From the NCBI GenBank assembly GCA_027482245.1, contig JAIXWG010000066.1:62001-126000 (forward strand): a stretch of DNA of 64,000 nt, in the 5' to 3' direction. The stretch is from Acetobacteraceae bacterium (GTDB lineage Bacteria; Pseudomonadota; Alphaproteobacteria; Acetobacterales; Acetobacteraceae). The position numbers and the translations under genes were made by a program. This document shows positions 50,545-58,841 of this stretch, one piece after another; positions within the stretch are counted from its first letter, which is position 1; every line of letters begins with the position of its first letter. The notes under the pieces were generated by a model. That model was not told the origin of the DNA. It did not search any database and was given only the letters and a program-made list of their open reading frames with translations.

Positions 50545-52479
50545 ATGCCCGCGATCACTTTGCCCGACGGTTCCGTCCGCGCTTTCGACGGGCCCGTGAC
50601 GGGCACGACGATCGCCGCCTCCATCGGCCCGGGCCTGGCCAAGGCTGCCCTCGCCATGCAGGTGGACGGCAGGCTGCGCGACCTGAGCCACGAGATCGCC
50701 GCCGATGCGGCCGTGCGCTTCGTCACCCGGAAGGATGCCGAGGCCCTCGACCTCATCCGCCACGACACCGCCCATGTGCTGGCGGAGGCGGTGCAGGAGC
50801 TGTTTCCCGGCACCCAGGTGACGATCGGCCCCTCCATCGAGAACGGCTTCTACTACGACTTCTCCCGCAACCAGCCCTTCACGACGGAGGACTTCGCCGC
50901 GATCGAGGCGAAGATGCGGGAGATCGTCGGCCGCAACGCCCCCTTCCGCCGCCAGGAAGTGAGCCGGGAGGACGCCATCGCCCTGTTCGAGGGCAAGGGC
51001 GAGCGCTTCAAGGTGGAGCTGATCCGGGACCTGCCTGAATCGGAGACCATCAGCCTCTACAGCCAGGGGGACTGGGTCGACCTCTGCCGCGGCCCGCATA
51101 TGCGCGGCACCGGCGATGTCGGCACCGCCTTCAAGCTGATGAAGGTGGCCGGCGCCTATTGGCGCGGTGACCACCGCAACCCCGTGCTCTCCCGCATCTA
51201 CGGCACCGCCTGGCGCGACCAGAAGGAGCTGGACGCCTACCTGCTGCAGCTGGAGGAAGCGGAGAAGCGCGACCACCGCCGCATCGGGCGGGAGATGAAC
51301 CTGTTCCACCTGCAGGAGGAAGCGACCGGCAGCGTCTTCTGGCACCCCAAAGGCTGGAAGCTCTACCGCACGGTCGAGGACTACATGCGCCGGCGGCTGG
51401 ATGACGGCGAGTACCAGGAGGTGAAGACCCCCCAGGTGCTGGACCGCAGGCTGTGGGAACGCTCCGGCCACTGGGACAACTACCGGAAGAACATGTTCAT
51501 GGCGACGGTGGAGGACCAGGACGAGGCGCATCGCCTCCTGGCCCTCAAGCCCATGAACTGCCCCTGCCATGTGCTGATCTTCAACCAGGGCATCCGCAGC
51601 TATCGCGAACTGCCGCTGCGCATGGCGGAATTCGGCGCCTGCCACCGGTACGAACCCTCCGGCGCGCTGCACGGCATCATGCGCGTGCGCGCCTTCACGC
51701 AGGACGATGCGCACATCTTCTGCGAGGAACACCAGATCGCGGATGAGGCGGTTCGCTTCACCGCGCTGCTGTCCCGCATCTACAAGGATCTGGGCTTCGA
51801 GAGCTTCCGCGTGAAGTTCAGCGACCGCCCCGATCAGCGCGCCGGCGATGACGGCATCTGGGACCGGGCGGAGGGCGCGCTGCACGAGGCCTGCCGCAAG
51901 GCCGGCGTGGATTACGAGATGAACCCGGGAGAGGGCGCCTTCTACGGCCCGAAGCTGGAATTCGTCCTCCGCGACGCCATCGGCCGCGATTGGCAATGCG
52001 GCACCTTCCAGGTGGATTTCGTGCTGCCGGAGCGGCTGGACGCGGAATACGTGGCGGAGGACGGGTCGCGGAAGCGCCCTGTGATGCTGCACCGTGCCAT
52101 CCTGGGAAGCTTCGAACGCTTCCTCGGCATCCTGATCGAACAGCATGCCGGGCGCTTCCCGCTCTGGCTCGCGCCTGTGCAGGTGGTGGTGGCGACTATC
52201 GTGGACGATGCCGCCCCCTTCGCGAAGGAAGCGGCGGAAGCGCTGCGCAAGGCGGGGCTGCGCGTGGACCTGGACCTGCGGAACGAGAAGATCAACCGCA
52301 AGGTGCCGGACCACATCGCCCAGCGCGTGCCCGTGCTGGCCGTGGTCGGGCGGCGGGAGGCGGAGGAGGGCAAGCTGGTGCTCCGCCGCCTGCCGGGGCG
52401 GGACCAGGTGGAGTTGCCGCTTGCGGAGGCGGTCGCGACCCTGGCGGCGGAAGCGACACCCCCCGATATCCGCGGCTGA
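50545..52479 (+). CDS. thrS: Threonyl-tRNA synthetase
   Basis: Charges tRNAThr with threonine and edits mischarged Ser. The 644-residue product has the N-terminal TGS domain (ITLPDGSVRAF), an editing domain with the zinc-type HDTAHVLAEA motif, and the class II catalytic core: GSVFWHPKGWKLY, PMNCPCHVLIFNQG (zinc Cys), YEPSGALHGIMRVRAFTQDDAHIFC and HRAILGSFERFLGILIEQ. The anticodon-binding domain closes the protein. ATG at 50545, GGAG 12 bases upstream. No T-box leader is present, as expected outside Firmicutes. Confidence 0.98.
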   Translation: MPAITLPDGSVRAFDGPVTGTTIAASIGPGLAKAALAMQVDGRLRDLSHEIAADAAVRFVTRKDAEALDLIRHDTAHVLAEAVQELFPGTQVTIGPSIENGFYYDFSRNQPFTTEDFAAIEAKMREIVGRNAPFRRQEVSREDAIALFEGKGERFKVELIRDLPESETISLYSQGDWVDLCRGPHMRGTGDVGTAFKLMKVAGAYWRGDHRNPVLSRIYGTAWRDQKELDAYLLQLEEAEKRDHRRIGREMNLFHLQEEATGSVFWHPKGWKLYRTVEDYMRRRLDDGEYQEVKTPQVLDRRLWERSGHWDNYRKNMFMATVEDQDEAHRLLALKPMNCPCHVLIFNQGIRSYRELPLRMAEFGACHRYEPSGALHGIMRVRAFTQDDAHIFCEEHQIADEAVRFTALLSRIYKDLGFESFRVKFSDRPDQRAGDDGIWDRAEGALHEACRKAGVDYEMNPGEGAFYGPKLEFVLRDAIGRDWQCGTFQVDFVLPERLDAEYVAEDGSRKRPVMLHRAILGSFERFLGILIEQHAGRFPLWLAPVQVVVATIVDDAAPFAKEAAEALRKAGLRVDLDLRNEKINRKVPDHIAQRVPVLAVVGRREAEEGKLVLRRLPGRDQVELPLAEAVATLAAEATPPDIRG

Positions 52480-52498
52480 GCGGCTTTTTTCGCGCCCG

Positions 52499-52529
52499 GC
52501 AAGCCCTGCCCATTAAGGCAGCGGCTTGC
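52499..52529 (+). other. Hairpin between thrS and infC
   Basis: GCAAGCC (52499-52505) pairs with GGCTTGC (52523-52529); inside, TGCC pairs with GGCA around a CATTAA loop, giving 11 pairs with a small asymmetric internal loop. It lies just after a T6 run (52485-52490) and before the infC promoter candidate. It may be part of the thrS 3' end or of an infC leader in readthrough transcripts. Confidence 0.5.
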
Positions 52530-52554
52530 ACCGGGGCCGCCCACTCGCCATAAC
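52526..52554 (+). promoter_or_regulatory. Candidate promoter of infC
   Basis: TTGCAC (52526-52531), a 17-base spacer, CATAAC (52549-52554): three and four matches to the sigma-70 hexamers at ideal spacing. Starts near 52561 would give a leader of about 32 bases containing the GGAGA ribosome-binding site. Weak evidence on its own. Confidence 0.35.
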
Positions 52555-52592
52555 AATGAGTCACTAGACTTGAACAGCGACAGGAGAGCGCC

Positions 52593-53132
52593 ATAGCCCG
52601 TGGTCCAATGCCCGCCCAGATGCCGACGAGAGACGGCCCGCGGGTCAATGAGGATATCCGAGTCCCCCAGGTCCGCCTGATCGACCAGGATGGGGAGATG
52701 ATCGGCGTGATGTCGGCGCGCGAGGCGCTTCTGCGCGCCTATGACGTGGGCCTCGACCTGCTCGAGATCAGCCCCAACGCCATCCCGCCGGTCTGCAAGA
52801 TCCTCGACTACGGCAAGTACAAGTACGAGCAGCAGAAGAAGGCCAACGAGGCGCGCAAGCGCCAGAAGGTCGTCGAGCTGAAGGAAATCAAGGTCCGTCC
52901 GAACATCGACGACCACGATTACGGCGTGAAGATGCGCCAGATGAAGGACTTCATCGGCGAGGGTGACAAGGTGAAGGTCACGCTCCGCTTCCGCGGCCGC
53001 GAGATGGCGCACCAGGACCTCGGCCTGAAGGTGCTGGACCGGATCCGCACGGAACTGGCGGAGACGACCAAGGTCGAACAGATGCCGCGGCTCGAGAACC
53101 GGCAGATGATCATGGTCCTGGCGCCGAAGTAA
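52593..53132 (+). CDS. infC: Translation initiation factor IF-3, probable AUA start
   Basis: IF-3 binds the 30S subunit, prevents premature 50S joining and proofreads the start codon. The conserved body RVNEDIRVPQVRLIDQDGEMIGV ... ILDYGKYKYEQQKKANEARK ... VTLRFRGREMAHQDLG is clear. The usual reading would start at ATG 52608 (174 residues), but that codon has no ribosome-binding site at a proper distance. Five codons upstream and in frame is ATA (52593) with GGAGA ending six bases before it, giving 179 residues beginning (M)ARGPMPAQ, which matches the family N-terminus. Non-AUG starts are the known basis of IF-3 autoregulation. Confidence 0.95.
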   Translation: MARGPMPAQMPTRDGPRVNEDIRVPQVRLIDQDGEMIGVMSAREALLRAYDVGLDLLEISPNAIPPVCKILDYGKYKYEQQKKANEARKRQKVVELKEIKVRPNIDDHDYGVKMRQMKDFIGEGDKVKVTLRFRGREMAHQDLGLKVLDRIRTELAETTKVEQMPRLENRQMIMVLAPK

Positions 53133-53156
53133 CCGGCGCCAACCGGCAATACGGGA

Positions 53157-53188
53157 CAAGGCCCGCGCCAGGAATGGCGCGGGCCTTG
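53157..53188. terminator. Bidirectional terminator between infC and tctA
   Basis: Perfect 14-bp stem (CAAGGCCCGCGCCA pairing with TGGCGCGGGCCTTG) around a GGAA loop, between the convergent infC and tctA genes. The plus side is followed by CCGTTTATGG, the minus side by TCCCGTATTG, so U-runs are short; the length of the stem suggests termination for both genes. Confidence 0.8.
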
Positions 53189-53201
53189 CCGTTTATGGAC
53201 C

Positions 53202-54698
53202 CTAATCCGCCTCCATCGCCTGCTCCTTGCTCTTCCGAAGGCTCGGCAGCAGCATCAGCACCAGCGAGATCGCCGCCAGCGCCAGCAATGTCGCGCTGAT
53301 CGGGCGTTCGAAGAACACCGTCGCGTCGCCCCGGCTCAGCAGCATCGCGCGGCGCAGGTGCTCCTCCATCATCGGGCCCAGCACGAAGCCCAGCAGCAGC
53401 GGCGCCGGCTCCATCCGGAGCTTGTTGAAGAGGTAGCCGAGCCCCCCGAAGGCGGCCATCAGGTAGATGTCGAAGACGTTGTTGTTGAGGCTGTAGGACC
53501 CGATGCAGCAGAAGATCAGGATGCCGACATAGAGGAAGCGGTAGGGCACCCGCAGCAGCATCACCCACAGCCCGATCAGCGGCAGGTTGATGACCAGCAG
53601 CATCAAATTGCCGACCCACATGGAGGCGATGAGCCCCCAGAACAGCTCCGGCTGCGCCTCCACCATCCGCGGCCCCGGCTGGATGCCCTGGATGATCAGC
53701 GCCCCCGTCATCAGCGCCATGACGGCGTTGGAGGGGATGCCCAGCGTCAGCAGCGGGATGAAGCTGGATTGCGCGCCGGCATTGTTGGCGGATTCGGGGC
53801 CGGCCAGACCCTCGATCGCGCCATGGCCGAACTTCTCCGGCCGCCGGCTGATCCGCCGCTCCAGCATGTAGGACCCGAAGGCGGAGAGCGAGGCGCCGCC
53901 GCCGGGCAGGATGCCGAGCACGGTACCGAGCACGGTGCCGCGCACGGCGGCGGGCGCGGCATAGCGCCATTCCTCCCGCGTCAGCCACAGCTTGCCGTGC
54001 CTGGCGACGATGCCCTTCCGGATCTCCGGATTCTCCAGGTTCACCATGACTTCCGCGATGCCGAAGAGGCCCATCGCCAGCACGACGAAGTTGATGCCGT
54101 CCGACAGTTCCGGGACGCCGAAGGTGAAGCGCTGCTGGCCGGTCTGCACGTCGGTGCCCACCAGGCCTAGGGTCAGGCCCAGGATCACCATGCCGATGGC
54201 CTTGATGATGCCCCCCTGCGCCAGGATGCAGGAGACGATGAGGCCGAGCAGCATCAGCGCGAAATAGTCGGGCGGCCCGAAGGACAGCGCGACGGAGGTC
54301 AGCAGCGGCCCCGATGCCGCCACCACCACCGTCGCCACCGTGCCCGCGAAGAAGGACCCCAGCGCGGCCGTGGCCAGCGCCGCGCCCGCCCTCCCTTGCT
54401 GGGCCATCTGGTAGCCCTCGATCGCCGTGACGACGCTGGAGATCTCGCCCGGCAGGTTCAGCAGGATGGCGGTGGTCGATCCGCCGTACTGCGACCCGTA
54501 GTAGATGCCGGACAGCATGATGATGGCGGTCGTCGCATCTAGCCCGAAGGTCAGCGGCAGGAGCAGGGAGATGGTGGCTGTCGGGCCAAGCCCCGGCAGC
54601 ACGCCGATCGCCGTGCCGATCATGGCGCCGAGGAAGGCGAAGGCCAGGTTCTGGAGGCTGAGCGCGACGCTGAAGCCGAGGATGAGGTTGTCGAGCAT
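53202..54698 (-). CDS. tctA: Tripartite tricarboxylate transporter permease TctA
   Basis: Large membrane subunit of a TctABC carboxylate transporter (498 residues, about 11-12 helices). Diagnostic blocks: GVLPGLGPTATISLLLPLTFGLDATTAIIMLSGIYYGSQYGGSTTAILLNLPGE, and later FAHGAIEGLAGPESANNAGAQ-like GHGAIEGLAGPESANNAGA and LLTLGIPSNAVMALM. It lies 13 bases after the short tctB. No tctC receptor is adjacent; the two Bug receptors elsewhere in the window may supply one. The gene ends at a bidirectional terminator. Confidence 0.95.
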   Translation of the reverse strand: MLDNLILGFSVALSLQNLAFAFLGAMIGTAIGVLPGLGPTATISLLLPLTFGLDATTAIIMLSGIYYGSQYGGSTTAILLNLPGEISSVVTAIEGYQMAQQGRAGAALATAALGSFFAGTVATVVVAASGPLLTSVALSFGPPDYFALMLLGLIVSCILAQGGIIKAIGMVILGLTLGLVGTDVQTGQQRFTFGVPELSDGINFVVLAMGLFGIAEVMVNLENPEIRKGIVARHGKLWLTREEWRYAAPAAVRGTVLGTVLGILPGGGASLSAFGSYMLERRISRRPEKFGHGAIEGLAGPESANNAGAQSSFIPLLTLGIPSNAVMALMTGALIIQGIQPGPRMVEAQPELFWGLIASMWVGNLMLLVINLPLIGLWVMLLRVPYRFLYVGILIFCCIGSYSLNNNVFDIYLMAAFGGLGYLFNKLRMEPAPLLLGFVLGPMMEEHLRRAMLLSRGDATVFFERPISATLLALAAISLVLMLLPSLRKSKEQAMEAD

Positions 54699-54711
54699 GG
54701 CGGCGCGGCTC

Positions 54712-54996
54712 CTACAGGATCAGCCAGGCAAGGCAGCCAAGGCCGCCGGCGATGCCGGCACCGGCCAGCGGCGCCAGGCGGTAGCCCGCCGCCGCATGCA
54801 GCAGCGGCACCGCGAGACCGAGGCCCAGCACCGGCCCGACCAGGTCGATCGCCAGCACGCTGAGCGCGAGGGCGCCGAAGAGCAGGGGTGCCCGGCATTC
54901 CGCGGCGATGCCTGGCTTTCGCAGCAGGGCGAGGAGGTTGCGGGGCGTGAACGGTAGCGCGGCCGCGTGTGGCGGCCAGGGTGGGCGCTTCGGCAT
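54712..54996 (-). CDS. tctB: Short TctB-like small permease subunit
   Basis: 94-residue hydrophobic protein in the position of TctB, with about three membrane helices (PLLFGALALSVLAIDLVGPVLGLGLAVPLL, PLAGAGIAGGLGCLAWLIL) after a Pro-rich polar N-terminus. Typical TctB proteins are 140-180 residues with four to five helices, so this one is short or partly lost; no frameshifted remainder was found on either side. AAGGA lies eight bases before the ATG. The assignment rests mainly on position before tctA. Confidence 0.6.
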   Translation of the reverse strand: MPKRPPWPPHAAALPFTPRNLLALLRKPGIAAECRAPLLFGALALSVLAIDLVGPVLGLGLAVPLLHAAAGYRLAPLAGAGIAGGLGCLAWLIL

Positions 54997-55312
54997 GCAG
55001 TTTTCCTTCCCGGAGGCGACGGGTGTCGGCCCAACCGGGATGGATGTCAGATGACGGGGATGAGAAATCGCGGGAAATTCAGGTAGTTAAGCGCAATAAT
55101 CGCGTGGCCGCGTCGAATCGCCGGCGGGCTGCGCACGCGGCGGCGCTTGACCCCGTGGCCGATCACGCCTAATGGCGCCCCTCGGTCCGCCCTGGACCTG
55201 ATCGGTCGCCCCGCCTGATGCGGGTCGGCTCCGTCGCTCCGCGAAGGCTCGCGCAGCGGCGCGATTTCGTTTGGGGCGAGCTCAACGGTTTGGCAAGGAA
55301 GTTCCCGCCGCG
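54997..55312. other. 316-base divergent intergenic region between tctB and ffh
   Basis: No gene was recognised. The left part (55060-55110) is AT-richer than its surroundings (GAAATTCAGGTAGTTAAG, CAATAATC) and probably holds the tctBA promoter. TTGACC at 55148-55153 is a possible -35 for ffh but lacks a convincing -10. The SRP RNA was looked for here because of ffh and was not seen. Confidence 0.5.
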
Positions 55313-56698
55313 ATGTTCGAGGCGCTGGGCAACAGGCTGACAGGGGTCTTCGACAAGCTGCGCCGCCGCGGCGCGCTGACCGATGCCGATGTCCAGGAAG
55401 CGCTGCGGGAAGTCCGTGTCGCGCTGCTGGAAGCCGACGTCGCCCTGCCGGTGGTGAAGGACCTCGTCACCCGCGTGCGCGAACGCGCCGTGGGGCAGGA
55501 AGTCATCCGCTCCGTCTCCCCGGCGCAGCAGGTCATCAAGATCGTCAACGACGCGCTGGTGGAAGCGCTGGGCGGTGGCGAGGGTGATGACGGCAAGCGG
55601 GGCCTCGACCTCAACGCGCCGTCGCCCATCCCTATCCTGATGGTCGGCCTCCAGGGCTCGGGCAAGACCACGACCTCGGGCAAGATCGCGCTGCGGCTGC
55701 GCACGCGCGAACGCAAGAAGATCCTGCTCGCCTCGCTCGACGTGCATCGCCCCGCCGCGCAGCTGCAGCTGCAGACCCTGGCCGATCAGGCCCAGGTGAC
55801 GGGCCTGCCCATCATCGCCGGGCAGACGCCGCGGCAGATCGCGGAACGCGCGATGGATGTGGGCCGCCGCGAGCTCTACGACGTCGTCATCCTCGACACC
55901 GCCGGGCGGCTGGCGATCGATGAGGCGCTGATGGCGGAAGTCGCGGACGTGAAGGCGTTCGTGAAGCCGCATGAGACGCTGCTCGTCGTCGATGCGATGA
56001 CCGGCCAGGATGCGGTGAATACCGCCAAGGCGTTCCAGGAGAAGGTCGGCGTCACCGGCATCGTCATGACGCGCGTCGATGGCGATGCGCGCGGCGGCGC
56101 GGCGCTGTCCATGCGCGCCGTCACCGGCGCGCCGATCAAGCTGCTGGGCGCCGGCGAGAAGCTGGACGCGCTCGAGGATTTCCACCCCGATCGCATCGCC
56201 AACCGCATCCTCGGCATGGGCGACATCGTCAGCCTGGTTGAGCGCGCGGCCGAGACGATCGACCAGGCGGAAGCCGAGAAGCTTGCGAAGAAGATGCAGA
56301 AGGGGTCCTTCGACCTCGAGGACTACGCATCGCAGATCAAGCAGATCGGCAAGATGGGCTCGCTGTCCGGCATCCTCGGGATGCTGCCGGGCGTGGGCAA
56401 GATCAAGTCGCAGATCGAGAACGCCAACCTCGACCAGACCATGCTGAAGCGCCAGGCCGCGATCATCGGTTCGATGACGCCGAAGGAGCGACGCAACCCG
56501 GACCTGCTGAAGGCCTCGCGCAAGCGGCGCATCGCCGCCGGTTCCGGCACCACGGTGCAGGACGTGAACCGCCTGCTGAAGCAGTTCGACGAGATGTCCG
56601 CGATGATGAAGCGGATGAACAAGCTCGGCCAGAAGGGGCTGATGCGTGGGGGCCTCGGCGCCCTCATGCCCGGCCTTGGCAACCGACGACCTTTCTAG
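55313..56698 (+). CDS. ffh: Signal recognition particle protein Ffh (SRP54)
   Basis: GTPase that with 4.5S RNA targets nascent membrane proteins to SecYEG. The 461-residue product has the N domain (FEALGNRLTGVFDKLRRRG), the G domain with GLQGSGKTT (G1), ILDTAGRLAIDE (G3), TRVDGDARGGAALS (G4) and LLGAGEKLDALEDFHPDR, and the Met-rich M domain (EMSAMMKRMNKLGQKG). ATG at 55313; the longer in-frame start lacks support. It heads the translation block ffh-rpsP-rimM-trmD-rplS. Confidence 0.98.
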   Translation: MFEALGNRLTGVFDKLRRRGALTDADVQEALREVRVALLEADVALPVVKDLVTRVRERAVGQEVIRSVSPAQQVIKIVNDALVEALGGGEGDDGKRGLDLNAPSPIPILMVGLQGSGKTTTSGKIALRLRTRERKKILLASLDVHRPAAQLQLQTLADQAQVTGLPIIAGQTPRQIAERAMDVGRRELYDVVILDTAGRLAIDEALMAEVADVKAFVKPHETLLVVDAMTGQDAVNTAKAFQEKVGVTGIVMTRVDGDARGGAALSMRAVTGAPIKLLGAGEKLDALEDFHPDRIANRILGMGDIVSLVERAAETIDQAEAEKLAKKMQKGSFDLEDYASQIKQIGKMGSLSGILGMLPGVGKIKSQIENANLDQTMLKRQAAIIGSMTPKERRNPDLLKASRKRRIAAGSGTTVQDVNRLLKQFDEMSAMMKRMNKLGQKGLMRGGLGALMPGLGNRRPF

Positions 56699-56721
56699 AC
56701 GATCAGGAGAAGGTAACCCTC

Positions 56722-57051
56722 ATGGGCCTCAAGATTCGCCTCGCCCGCGCCGGCGCCAAGAAGCGTCCCTACTACCACATCGTGGTGGCGGACAGCCGCA
56801 GCCCGCGCGACGGCCGCTTCATCGAGAAGCTGGGCAGCTACAACCCGATGCTGCCGTCCGACCACGCCGACCGCGTGCGCCTGTCGGCCGAGCGCATCAC
56901 CTACTGGAAGTCCGTCGGCGCCCTGCCGACGGAGCGCGTGGCGAAGTTCCTGGGCCATGCCGGCCTGGCGCCGATGCCCGTGTACAACGAGCAGCCGAAG
57001 CAGTCCGCGCCGAAGAAGAAGGCGCAGGAACGCGCCGCGGCCGGCGGCTGA
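56722..57051 (+). CDS. rpsP: 30S ribosomal protein S16
   Basis: 109-residue small-subunit assembly protein starting GLKIRLARAGAKKRPYYHIVVADSRSPRDGRFI, an almost invariant family sequence; the C-terminal 30 residues are a Lys/Ala-rich extension common in alphaproteobacteria. AGGAGAAGG precedes the ATG by seven bases. 23 bases after ffh and 24 before rimM. Confidence 0.98.
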   Translation: MGLKIRLARAGAKKRPYYHIVVADSRSPRDGRFIEKLGSYNPMLPSDHADRVRLSAERITYWKSVGALPTERVAKFLGHAGLAPMPVYNEQPKQSAPKKKAQERAAAGG

Positions 57052-57075
57052 ACGACGCCATAGGCGGATCGGGCC

Positions 57076-57612
57076 ATGCGGGTGCAGCGCGTGCTGGTGG
57101 GGGAGATCGGGAGGCCGCATGGCGTGCGGGGGCTCGTGCGCCTGCATGCCTTCACGGCCGACCCGCGCGCCATCGGCAGCTATGGCCCGCTGACCGACGC
57201 CTCCGGCGCCAAGGCGTTCCGCATCACGCCGCTGCCTGACGGGCTCGGCCGCATTGAGGGCATCGCGGATCGCGATGCCGCCGCGCGGCTGACCGGCACG
57301 AAGCTGTATGTGGAACGCAGCCAGCTGCCGCCGCCCGCCGACCCGGACGAGTTCTACCTGAGCGACCTGGAGGGCCTGTCGGCCTTCACGGAAGCCGGGG
57401 AGGCGATCGGCAAGGTCCGGCTGGTGGAGGATCACGGCGCGGGGCCGTTCCTCATCATCGACGGAAGCGCGGGCGAACTGCTGCTGCCCTTCACCAAGGC
57501 CTGCGTGCCGGTGGTGGATGTGGCAGGCGGACGGATCACCGTGGTGCCGCCGGCGGAGGTGCTGGTGCGTCCGGAAGGCGGGGCCAGGGAAGGGGAGGGC
57601 GCGGCGGCATGA
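57076..57612 (+). CDS. rimM: 16S rRNA processing protein RimM
   Basis: Assists 30S head maturation by binding S19. The 178-residue product has the N-terminal RimM barrel (VLVGEIGRPHGVRGLVRLHAFTADP) and the PRC-barrel C-terminal domain (DEFYLSDLEGLSAFTEAGEAIGKVRLVEDHGAGPFLII ... LLPFTKACVPVVDVAGGRI). It overlaps trmD (ATGA), as in many bacteria. Confidence 0.97.
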   Translation: MRVQRVLVGEIGRPHGVRGLVRLHAFTADPRAIGSYGPLTDASGAKAFRITPLPDGLGRIEGIADRDAAARLTGTKLYVERSQLPPPADPDEFYLSDLEGLSAFTEAGEAIGKVRLVEDHGAGPFLIIDGSAGELLLPFTKACVPVVDVAGGRITVVPPAEVLVRPEGGAREGEGAAA

Positions 57613-58367
57613 CCTGGCGCGCCACCATCCTGACGCTGTTCCCGGACATGTTCCCGGGCCCGCTCGGCCTGTCGCTGGCCGGCCGCGCGCTGCGCGAGCA
57701 GCGCTGGGCGATCGAGGCGCTGGACATCCGCAGCTTCGCGACGGACCGGCACCGCACCGTGGACGACACGCCCTTCGGCGGCGGTGCGGGCATGGTGATG
57801 CGCCCCGATGTGCTGGACGTGGCCTGCGAGGCCGCGACCAGCCGCAACCCCGGCGCTCCCCTGGTCTACCTGACGCCCCGCGGGCGACTTCTGGACCAGG
57901 CGCTGGTGCGGGACCTGGCGGCGGGGCCCGGCGTGACCGTGCTGTGCGGGCGCTATGAGGGCGTCGACCAGCGCGTGATCGAGGCCCGCGGGATGCTGGA
58001 AGTCTCGGCCGGCGATTTCGTGCTCTCCGGCGGCGAACCCGCCGCCCTGCTGATGCTCGATGCCTGCATCCGGCTGCTGCCGGGTGTGATGGGCGCCGCG
58101 GCATCCGCGGAGGAGGAGAGCCACGGCGCCGAGGGGCTTCTGGAATACCCCCACTACACGCGGCCCGCCGAATGGCAGGGCCGCAAGGTGCCGGAGGTGC
58201 TGCTCTCCGGCCACCATGCGGAGGTCGCGCGCTGGCGGCGCGCGGAAGCGGAAGCGGCGACGCGGACGCGGCGCCCCGACCTCTGGGAACAACACATCCT
58301 CCGCAGATCTGCGGAACCAAACCAGGCAAAGGCGGGGCGGCTGGACGGCCACCCGGCCGCCGCCTAA
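57609..58367 (+). CDS. trmD: tRNA (guanine-N1-)-methyltransferase
   Basis: Methylates G37 of tRNAs reading CNN/G-rich codons, preventing +1 frameshifting. The 252-residue SPOUT enzyme has the knotted SAM site (YLTPRGRLLDQALVRDLA, LCGRYEGVDQRVIEA, VLSGGEPAALLMLDACIRLLPG) and the C-terminal YTRPAEWQGRKVPEVLLSGHHAEVARWRR domain. Coupled to rimM; rplS follows after 27 bases. Confidence 0.98.
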   Translation: MTWRATILTLFPDMFPGPLGLSLAGRALREQRWAIEALDIRSFATDRHRTVDDTPFGGGAGMVMRPDVLDVACEAATSRNPGAPLVYLTPRGRLLDQALVRDLAAGPGVTVLCGRYEGVDQRVIEARGMLEVSAGDFVLSGGEPAALLMLDACIRLLPGVMGAAASAEEESHGAEGLLEYPHYTRPAEWQGRKVPEVLLSGHHAEVARWRRAEAEAATRTRRPDLWEQHILRRSAEPNQAKAGRLDGHPAAA

Positions 58368-58394
58368 TTGCTTCAGACGGAAGGAACCACCCCG

Positions 58395-58775
58395 ATGAAC
58401 CTGCTCCAGCAGTTCGAGGCCGCCCAGCAGGCGAAGCTCTCGGCCACCCGCGAGACCCCGGCCTTCGATGCGGGCGACACGCTCCGCGTCATGGTGAAGG
58501 TCGTGGAAGGGGAGCGCATCCGCACCCAGGCCTATGAAGGCGTCTGCATCGCCCGCAGCAACCGCGGCCTGAACAGCAACTTCACCGTTCGCAAGCTGTC
58601 CTACGGCGAGGGCGTGGAGCGCGTCTTCCCGCTATACAGCCCGAATGTCGCGGAGATTGTCGTGGTGCGCCGCGGCAAGGTGCGGCGCGCGAAGCTGTAT
58701 TACCTGCGCGGCCGGACCGGCAAGTCCGCCCGCATCGAGGAGCGGGCGCGGGCCAAGGTCGAAGCGACCGCCTGA
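58395..58775 (+). CDS. rplS: 50S ribosomal protein L19
   Basis: 126-residue large-subunit protein at the 30S-50S interface, with FDAGDTLRVMVKVVEGERIRTQAYEGVCIAR, FTVRKLSYGEGVERVFPLYSP and RRGKVRRAKLYYLRGRTGKSARI. The ATG at 58395 is chosen over an in-frame codon nine residues earlier because AAGGAA lies upstream and the family starts MNLLQQFE. An intrinsic terminator follows. Confidence 0.98.
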   Translation: MNLLQQFEAAQQAKLSATRETPAFDAGDTLRVMVKVVEGERIRTQAYEGVCIARSNRGLNSNFTVRKLSYGEGVERVFPLYSPNVAEIVVVRRGKVRRAKLYYLRGRTGKSARIEERARAKVEATA

Positions 58776-58792
58776 GCCTACGCGTTACCGAA

Positions 58793-58822
58793 CGCCCCGG
58801 CCCACCAGGCCGGGGCGCTTTT
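58793..58822 (+). terminator. Intrinsic terminator after rplS
   Basis: Perfect 10-bp stem CGCCCCGGCC / GGCCGGGGCG with a CACCA loop followed by CTTTTG. It closes the ffh-rplS block 17 bases after the rplS stop and lies only 20 bases before the leuC start, so leuC probably has its own promoter overlapping this area or depends on readthrough. Confidence 0.88.
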
Positions 58823-58841
58823 GTCTTGGGGGAAATCCGGC

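Noticed and set aside
52480..52495. thrS terminator from CCGC-GGCTGA-GCGG plus T6
   Set aside because: The stem has only four pairs and contains the stop codon; a real terminator is doubtful despite the T-run.
58776..58841. Leucine leader peptide before leuC
   Set aside because: The short gap contains the rplS terminator; no run of Leu codons is present.
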